From a virus, in the IMG/VR virus record IMGVR_UViG_3300023180_000401, positions 1 through 23,870 of that record: a stretch of DNA of 23,870 nt; one strand, written 5' to 3'. The notes beneath the pieces are model-generated. The model made no database searches. It was not told the origin of the DNA and saw nothing but the letters and a program-made list of their open reading frames with translations. Position 1 is the first letter of the stretch. The number at the start of each line of letters is the position of its first letter. Below are positions 19,494 through 23,870 of the stretch, in pieces. The translations under genes and the position numbers were made by a program.

Positions 19494-19920
19494 AAGCGAC
19501 GAGTGAACTGGTTTGTCCACTCATCATAGCAGACGAGTCCTGTGGTGTCAACACCCTGATGATAGGAGGAACCACTTGAAGAAGTGTTACTATTGTCGCA
19601 ATAACAGCAGCAGCACCAATGACAAACCTTGAGTTTCTATCAACTTTCTTTTCAAGATCATTCATCTTGTCTTCAATAGTTTTAAACATACGATCATCAT
19701 ACTTCTGATGGTCCTTAATCATCTGAATGATGGCAGCATTTGCTTTATCACCTTCATCTAAACGATTGTCATGGCGTTCTAAGATGATCGCAGTTTTATT
19801 TGTATTGTCCTGAATAGAAGAAACAGCACTCTCTAATTTAGAGAGCATCTCTTTTGACAGGTCTTCATAAATATCAAGTTTACTTTCAAGTACTGCTAAT
19901 TTCTGAAGACCAAATGCCAT
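19480..19920 (-). CDS. Coiled-coil protein with one membrane segment (146 aa)
   Basis: Residues 1-95 are mostly a long charged helix (MAFGLQKLAVLESKLDIYED and LERHDNRLDEGDKANAA...), predicted coiled coil, followed by basic residues and a hydrophobic span (about 99-118: VIGAAAVIATIVTLLQVVPP) and a polar tail. Layout resembles phage proteins of the XhlA/holin-like or membrane-tether type; conserved in T4-like cyanophages, function not established. The start shares a base with the upstream stop (TAATG). Confidence 0.72.
   Translation of the reverse strand: MAFGLQKLAVLESKLDIYEDLSKEMLSKLESAVSSIQDNTNKTAIILERHDNRLDEGDKANAAIIQMIKDHQKYDDRMFKTIEDKMNDLEKKVDRNSRFVIGAAAVIATIVTLLQVVPPIIRVLTPQDSSAMMSGQTSSLVAYAPR
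19523..19551 (-). promoter_or_regulatory. Promoter for the primase-nrdA-nrdB operon
   Basis: TTGACA at 19551-19546, 17-base spacer, TATGAT at 19528-19523, inside the 3' end of the 146-aa gene. It gives the replication operon its own start. Confidence 0.8.
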
Positions 19921-20525
19921 TAGAGTGACTCCGCAAACTCCGATGCTCTCTCAAAGTTTTCCGAGATCATATCAGTGAATTTATCCTGATTCTCCTCAGA
20001 CATTTCTAACCAGATATACAAGAACTTTTCTTTTTGTTCTTGCGAAAGCGTTGCAAACTGCTCATTAAGAGAGGTAAAAGCACCTTCCCAATCAAATTCG
20101 TTCTTTTCAAATTTTCTATCTGCTGACTTAGCAACGTCCTGAGCAACCTTCTTCTGGCGCTCACCTGCTTTCTTCTGATAGTCCTTCGCCTTTGCCTTAG
20201 AAAGGGTTTGGATCTCCTGTTTCCTTTGTTGTGCTCTCTTCTCACGTTCCTGCTTTTTTGCAAGTTTGCGTTTCTGCTGAATGAAGCGCATAGCGGCACT
20301 TACTTCAGTAGAACTGTTATCTTCTTTTTCTTGGATGAGTTGTTGGTCTTCCATAGTATGCTCTTTTAACTTTTTAATTCTCTGGAAAAGATCGGTTTTA
20401 AATTTCTTTTTCTTCCTCACTGGTGGTTCATCAGGAGGAAGACCTGCTAATGGACCAGAGGTATTGTTTGTAGGGATCTCCTCAGTATACAGTATCCCAT
20501 TGTTTTTAATGGTATATACTTTCAT
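19920..20525 (-). CDS. Charged coiled-coil protein (201 aa)
   Basis: MKVYTIKNNGILYTEEIPTN and a Pro-rich part are followed by a very Lys/Glu/Gln-rich helix (about 75-145) and a C-terminal domain ending with FTDMISENFERASEFAESL. It is probably an elongated soluble helical protein. The end overlaps the 146-aa gene by one base and the start overlaps the previous gene by 4. No function known; position in a late unit suggests a virion or assembly role. Confidence 0.7.
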   Translation of the reverse strand: MKVYTIKNNGILYTEEIPTNNTSGPLAGLPPDEPPVRKKKKFKTDLFQRIKKLKEHTMEDQQLIQEKEDNSSTEVSAAMRFIQQKRKLAKKQEREKRAQQRKQEIQTLSKAKAKDYQKKAGERQKKVAQDVAKSADRKFEKNEFDWEGAFTSLNEQFATLSQEQKEKFLYIWLEMSEENQDKFTDMISENFERASEFAESL

Positions 20526-20890
20526 ATCTTTTGAAGCTCCTTAAAACAATGCTGATCAATATCTACTTTATCTAGGTCTGCAGGAACTTCAGGATATCTA
20601 TTCAAATAGATCATGAAACTTTTCAAGATCGGCCAATAACTTTGAGATATTTTATAAAACAAAAGAGGAGTTGCTGCATCACCAAAAACATTATATATCA
20701 CAATCATATGATTTAGAATTAAATGCAGTTTCAGAATACCCTCTTTTGTATATGTTTTCAGTAACCTTTTAAGATATTTAAATCTTTTCAGATCTTCATA
20801 GAAATCCTCTTTGGTTACTGCCTGAGGGTTATCATAATATTTGATAGCAAAGAATAGATAATTGTCTTCATTCAATTCATCAAATTTCAT
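20522..20890 (-). CDS. Conserved cyanophage protein of unknown function (122 aa)
   Basis: MKFDELNEDNYLFFAIKYYD leads a helical, aromatic-rich soluble protein containing DFYEDLKRFKYLKRLLKTY and KLHLILNHMIVIYNVFGDAA. This block is strongly conserved in T4-like cyanophages next to structural genes, without known role. It lies 3 bases after the 192-aa structural gene. Confidence 0.8.
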   Translation of the reverse strand: MKFDELNEDNYLFFAIKYYDNPQAVTKEDFYEDLKRFKYLKRLLKTYTKEGILKLHLILNHMIVIYNVFGDAATPLLFYKISQSYWPILKSFMIYLNRYPEVPADLDKVDIDQHCFKELQKI

Positions 20891-20893
20891 TTA

Positions 20894-21472
20894 TCATGCA
20901 ATAGTGAGAGTAAGGTCATCGCCAGAACCACCTGCACCAAGGATTGTGGTGTAAGTAAGTTCGGATGCAACTGAAGTGCCCTTATCAAAGATTGTACCAC
21001 CGTTCAGATCAATTGGCAATCCAGGCAGTGAAAGATCTTCTGCTTGTGCAGGAACAGTGAAGTCAAATTCAAGACGGTTTGATCCAGTTCCACGCGCATA
21101 TGCTGCATTGATGTTACCAGTTACACTACCAACAAGGGTAAATTGTGGCGTTCCAGTAACGTCAACTTGCTCGTTGTAGATAACAACAACAGTTCCAGTT
21201 TCGCCTTGTGCCAGTGCTTCCTGCTCAAAGAATACAGCAGTGATGTCTGCCTCTCCAAGTGCAGCAGCAGGATCAGTACCGCCAGCAAGACCACCGATTG
21301 CTACCAGGACTTCATCCCAGTAACGTGCAGTATTCTTGTCATATCCTTTATAGTGACGAAGAACCCACCCACGCTCATCAGCGAAGCAATCTTCAGCAAG
21401 ACCATTCTTGTTTACATTATCCAACCACTTTGGTTTGGATTCATCCGTTTCGGTTTTTCCCCAGAGAGGCAT
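20894..21472 (-). CDS. Virion-like structural protein (192 aa)
   Basis: MPLWGKTETDESKPKWLDNV is a typical start for a conserved cyanophage virion protein. Residues about 75-190 form a beta-rich, Gly/Thr/Val-rich domain (FEQEALAQGETGTVVVIYNE...) that resembles SwmB-like adhesion domains. AGGAG before the ATG and a late promoter at 21516-21523 support the start and late expression. Confidence 0.78.
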   Translation of the reverse strand: MPLWGKTETDESKPKWLDNVNKNGLAEDCFADERGWVLRHYKGYDKNTARYWDEVLVAIGGLAGGTDPAAALGEADITAVFFEQEALAQGETGTVVVIYNEQVDVTGTPQFTLVGSVTGNINAAYARGTGSNRLEFDFTVPAQAEDLSLPGLPIDLNGGTIFDKGTSVASELTYTTILGAGGSGDDLTLTIA

Positions 21473-21515
21473 CGTTATACTCCTGTAATTATACTATTGG
21501 GTTTCGGTATAGAAA

Positions 21516-21523
21516 TATTTATA
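21516..21523 (-). promoter_or_regulatory. T4-type late promoter for the structural unit
   Basis: TATAAATA, 43 bases before the ATG at 21472. Its first T is the last T of the terminator tract, so terminator and promoter share a base. Confidence 0.78.
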
Positions 21524-21547
21524 AAAAAAGGAGGGTTACCCCTCCTT
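21523..21547 (-). terminator. Terminator after the 65-aa gene
   Basis: Minus strand: an 8-bp stem AAGGAGGG/CCCTCCTT (21547-21540 with 21535-21528), 4-base loop, then a T run to 21523. Confidence 0.88.
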
Positions 21548-21551
21548 GGGA

Positions 21552-21749
21552 TCAACCTTCAGCAGGGGGAAACAATGCTGCTTCCAGTGCTTCAACAAGT
21601 TGATCGTCTACTTTATTGTCTGTTCTTGATACTGCTTTCTTAGCAAGTTCAATCATAAATCTCTTGATAATTTCATCAAGATTGTCAGGGATTGCATCTA
21701 CTGCTGCGTTAACTACTTTAATTGCAAGTGGTACTAAAAATTTTGCCAT
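21552..21749 (-). CDS. Small hydrophobic/amphipathic protein (65 aa)
   Basis: I place the start at the ATG at 21749 (MAKFLVPLAIKVVNAAVDAI); an ATG four codons earlier (21761) is also in frame. The N-terminus is hydrophobic and the rest a helical amphipathic stretch (IKRFMIELAKKAVSRTDNKV). Similar short proteins occur in cyanophages next to structural genes, function unknown. It ends just before a terminator. Confidence 0.7.
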   Translation of the reverse strand: MAKFLVPLAIKVVNAAVDAIPDNLDEIIKRFMIELAKKAVSRTDNKVDDQLVEALEAALFPPAEG

Positions 21750-21779
21750 GATAAGAATCATTGGAGGACAAGTTATATA

Positions 21780-22988
21780 TCACTTTTTAGCATTTTTGGT
21801 AGCAGTAGCATACATCACTTGCTTTGCTTTATCGCCATAACGTGCTTTAAGGTCACCCATATTCTTCTTCATACCCTTAACAATATCTTCTTTCTTTTTC
21901 TTGTCAACTTCTTCGTTGACACCATCTTGATACTTACGACGCTTGACTTTAGATGCTTTCTTTGCAAGGCACTTTTCACATCCACAATCTTCACCTGAAC
22001 ATGTATCACACTCTTCCTTTACATTAGAAGCAGCACCTTTCAGTTTCTTGTTTTTATCAAAAGCACCTTCTGGATCAGTATTATCTTCAATTGTAGGATT
22101 TACTTCTACATACTTGCTTGCCTTCTCAGACAGTTCATCTCTCCATGAAGAGAACTCTTCTTTCTTTGCTTTGATTGCTGCACTAACTGCAGCACGCTTC
22201 TTCAGAAGGTAAGAATCCGATGCGTCTTTATCACCATCGTTATCTACATCACCATCTTCTTTACCAACTGGATCGAGTTTCTTTTTCTTTTCTTCGATCA
22301 TTTCACCTTCAGGTTCAAACCCTGCTTTAACACAATTGTCTACGGTTTTACCACCTTTTTGTTTAGTGCCAGCAAGTTTGTAACCCTTCCAACATGCTTT
22401 GCCATCAAGACCCTTTGCTTTACCTTCACTGATAATCTCAATATATTCAACTGCAAGATCTTTCATACGCTCAGTACCAAACTGAGTATCAATTGCTTCA
22501 ATAAGTTCTTCGTCTGTAATATTATCTAGAATAATATCATCGACTTTAGATGCAATTTCTTTCTGCTCAGCAATACTCAAACCAAGCATCCACGCTGATA
22601 ATTTAACAGTGGTATTCATTGTCTCTTCTTTGACGGGCTTTGTTTTATTTATACGCTTCCTTACTTCTGAGGCACTCTTCCACATATCATAATCACATCC
22701 AGGTGCCATGTCTGTTGTAAGTTTTCTAAATGCATCAGTTCCAACCAACCTTTGATCAGAACTTTTTACAGATCCAGAAACGTTCCACTGCTTATACTCT
22801 TTAATGTCAGTAACCCATGCTCTAAACATGTCACCCTCCTCAGTAATAGCAATCACATAATTAGGACCACGACGATGCACTTTACCAATAGCACCTTCAG
22901 TGTTCTGTACATACGAACCAACCTCGTACAGGTTTCCATGCCTGTACGAGGTCTGCATTGCCTTAGATTTAAATTTGGAAAACTCCAT
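21780..22988 (-). CDS. EF-hand and Cys-rich protein with KOW-like N-terminus (402 aa)
   Basis: N-terminal region (1-68) has EVGSYVQNTEGAIGKVHRRG, like a small SH3/KOW-type fold of cyanophage proteins. From 124 (a second Met with its own late box, 22646-22653) comes a helical part, then KGLDGKACWKGYKLAGTKQK (193-212), an EF-hand/dockerin-type loop with D247, D249, D251, G252, D253, D255, D258 (calcium binding likely), a Lys/Ala-rich helix, and a Cys cluster C327, C330, C335, C337, C340. The EF-hand and KACWKGY blocks recur in cyanophage head or core-associated proteins; I infer a virion role. Shares a base with the upstream stop (TAATG). Confidence 0.78.
   Translation of the reverse strand: MEFSKFKSKAMQTSYRHGNLYEVGSYVQNTEGAIGKVHRRGPNYVIAITEEGDMFRAWVTDIKEYKQWNVSGSVKSSDQRLVGTDAFRKLTTDMAPGCDYDMWKSASEVRKRINKTKPVKEETMNTTVKLSAWMLGLSIAEQKEIASKVDDIILDNITDEELIEAIDTQFGTERMKDLAVEYIEIISEGKAKGLDGKACWKGYKLAGTKQKGGKTVDNCVKAGFEPEGEMIEEKKKKLDPVGKEDGDVDNDGDKDASDSYLLKKRAAVSAAIKAKKEEFSSWRDELSEKASKYVEVNPTIEDNTDPEGAFDKNKKLKGAASNVKEECDTCSGEDCGCEKCLAKKASKVKRRKYQDGVNEEVDKKKKEDIVKGMKKNMGDLKARYGDKAKQVMYATATKNAKK
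22646..22653 (-). promoter_or_regulatory. Internal late promoter within the 402-aa gene
   Basis: TATAAATA within codons 113-116, 26 bases before an in-frame ATG (22619) that would give a 279-residue short form. Distance matches other late boxes here. Confidence 0.5.
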
Positions 22989-23870
22989 TAAATTTCTTCA
23001 CTAGTTCTGTCCTTAATGTATTTAGATGTCCAAATACCCCCACGAACTCCAGAGTGCTTTCCAACCTTTCTGCTGGTTTCACCCTTTCTAGTGCCTAAAG
23101 TTGGTTCATAATCTCCTTGACCCAGTTTGTAAAGATCGTTTCTTGCAATTAGTGCTGTAGAAAAATTAACTTTAACTCTTCGGTTTCTAGTATCTGAAGT
23201 TAGAATAATATTTCCTTGGGCAAAGAAATCTACATTATCAACTCCTGGTCTTGATGGTCCTGCATCAGAATACTTTCCAAACACTGCATATTTTTTCAAT
23301 TTGTTGTCTTTGATTTTTCTCCAGTATGCAGTTTCTAAAACTTCATTTCTAGTTTTACTATCAATTGATTCTACAAAATCTCTAACTTCTGGGTGACTTG
23401 ATATTTTATACCCTGCTCCCCTTTGAGTAATTCCAGAGTACTGTTGGAAGTCCGTTGGGTTAGATCCTTCTTTGTGAGAAATATAAAACTTGGGGTAACC
23501 ATTTTTATCTACTCCAACAAAATCTGCTTTAGCACCAGCAGGTCCAGGAATCATTCCAGCAATGGAATTAAATCGTTTTCCACCAATAGTAACATCAACA
23601 CATAACTCATCTACAAGTTGATTGAACTTCCTAATGATTTCATATTCAGTGTAGTTATCTGGATTGGTTCTTGCCATATCTAATGGCAATTTATTATAGC
23701 GTTTTAAATCATAAATCAAAGGGTTTTCCCATCCAGATTTGAGATAGGTTCTACCAGATTTAGGTAGAACCTTAATTTCAATTTGTCTGTTCCTTTTAAA
23801 CTTAAGTGTACTCTTGGGAATCTTAAACTCGGGTTTACTCTCTCGTAATGGTTGAGTAGTAAACCCAAGA
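22988..23870 (-). CDS. Protein with possible PD-(D/E)XK nuclease core, 5' end off the window
   Basis: The frame is open to base 23870, so the gene begins beyond the window; 293 codons are seen, plus stop. The central region reads IPGPAGAKADFVGVDKNGYP and FYISHKEGSNPTDFQQYSG; the Asp in KADFV followed about 15 residues later by ISHK fits the D...(x)xK core of PD-(D/E)XK nucleases, with a variant second acidic position. This is a tentative reading; it may be a structural or DNA-binding protein. The C-terminus is basic and Gly-rich (KHSGVRGGIWTSKYIKDR). It shares a base with the start of the 402-aa gene. Confidence 0.65.
   Translation of the reverse strand, partial: LGFTTQPLRESKPEFKIPKSTLKFKRNRQIEIKVLPKSGRTYLKSGWENPLIYDLKRYNKLPLDMARTNPDNYTEYEIIRKFNQLVDELCVDVTIGGKRFNSIAGMIPGPAGAKADFVGVDKNGYPKFYISHKEGSNPTDFQQYSGITQRGAGYKISSHPEVRDFVESIDSKTRNEVLETAYWRKIKDNKLKKYAVFGKYSDAGPSRPGVDNVDFFAQGNIILTSDTRNRRVKVNFSTALIARNDLYKLGQGDYEPTLGTRKGETSRKVGKHSGVRGGIWTSKYIKDRTSEEI

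Noticed and set aside
21143-21643. 166-codon plus-strand frame
   Set aside because: It lies antisense to the virion-like gene and runs across a terminator and late promoter.

Overview
The window looks like part of the genome of a T4-like cyanophage (contractile-tailed, infecting marine Synechococcus or Prochlorococcus). It carries a tailed-phage replication and nucleotide set (gp61-type primase, class Ia ribonucleotide reductase nrdA and nrdB), a tail-lysozyme-like protein, fibre-like proteins and T4-type late promoters (TATAAATA). It also carries photosynthesis genes that only cyanophages combine: psbA (D1), petE (plastocyanin), petF (ferredoxin), two hli genes and cpeT. Every supported gene lies on the minus strand, so transcription runs from high to low coordinates. 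Genes are packed tightly, with many ATGA, GTGA or TAATG overlaps. More than a dozen genes are under 80 codons, several of them first recovered here by reading the gaps.

Layout in the direction of transcription: (1) 23870-21552, a truncated protein with a possible nuclease core, a 402-residue EF-hand and Cys-rich protein, and a 65-residue protein, closed by a terminator. (2) 21523-19480, a late promoter followed by four virion-like or unknown genes. (3) 19551-14872, promoter, primase, nrdA, nrdB and a 64-residue protein, overlapping like an operon. (4) 14876-13931, GIY-YIG endonuclease and tail-lysozyme-like protein. (5) 13927-10857, a tRNA-rich segment (Ile-UAU, Arg-UCU, Val-UAC, Pro-UGG, Gly-UCC) with a 319-residue unknown gene, small proteins, a 229-base repeat-rich noncoding stretch and cpeT. 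(6) 10861-8882, late promoter and two fibre-like genes. (7) 8875-7354, hli, petF, hli, thioredoxin-like protein and microproteins. (8) 7298-5214, a dozen small, often membrane-spanning, overlapping genes. (9) 5217-2650, psbA, a 70-residue protein, petE and four small genes. (10) 2646-581, an operon of a phage-conserved unknown, a secreted HExxH protein and a RimK-like ATP-grasp ligase. (11) 570-1, a 52-residue protein, tRNA-Ser(UGA) and the start of a secreted protein.

The most striking signal is regulatory. At least fourteen minus-strand sites have an exact TTGACA followed 16-18 bases later by a TATAAT-like box, and nearly all sit just ahead of a gene or tRNA. They are compressed into neighbouring features in repeated ways. 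Five have the upstream gene's TGA stop inside TTGACA in the same phase. Two late promoters contain the upstream gene's TAA in the same phase. In two rho-independent terminators the six-base loop is exactly a promoter hexamer (the -35 at 2578-2583, the -10 at 8847-8852). In two more the hairpin or T-tract abuts a promoter. In at least three of these the predicted start point lies where a new transcript would lack the intact hairpin, so the element could stop incoming transcription while letting its own through. This is inference from sequence and needs transcript mapping.
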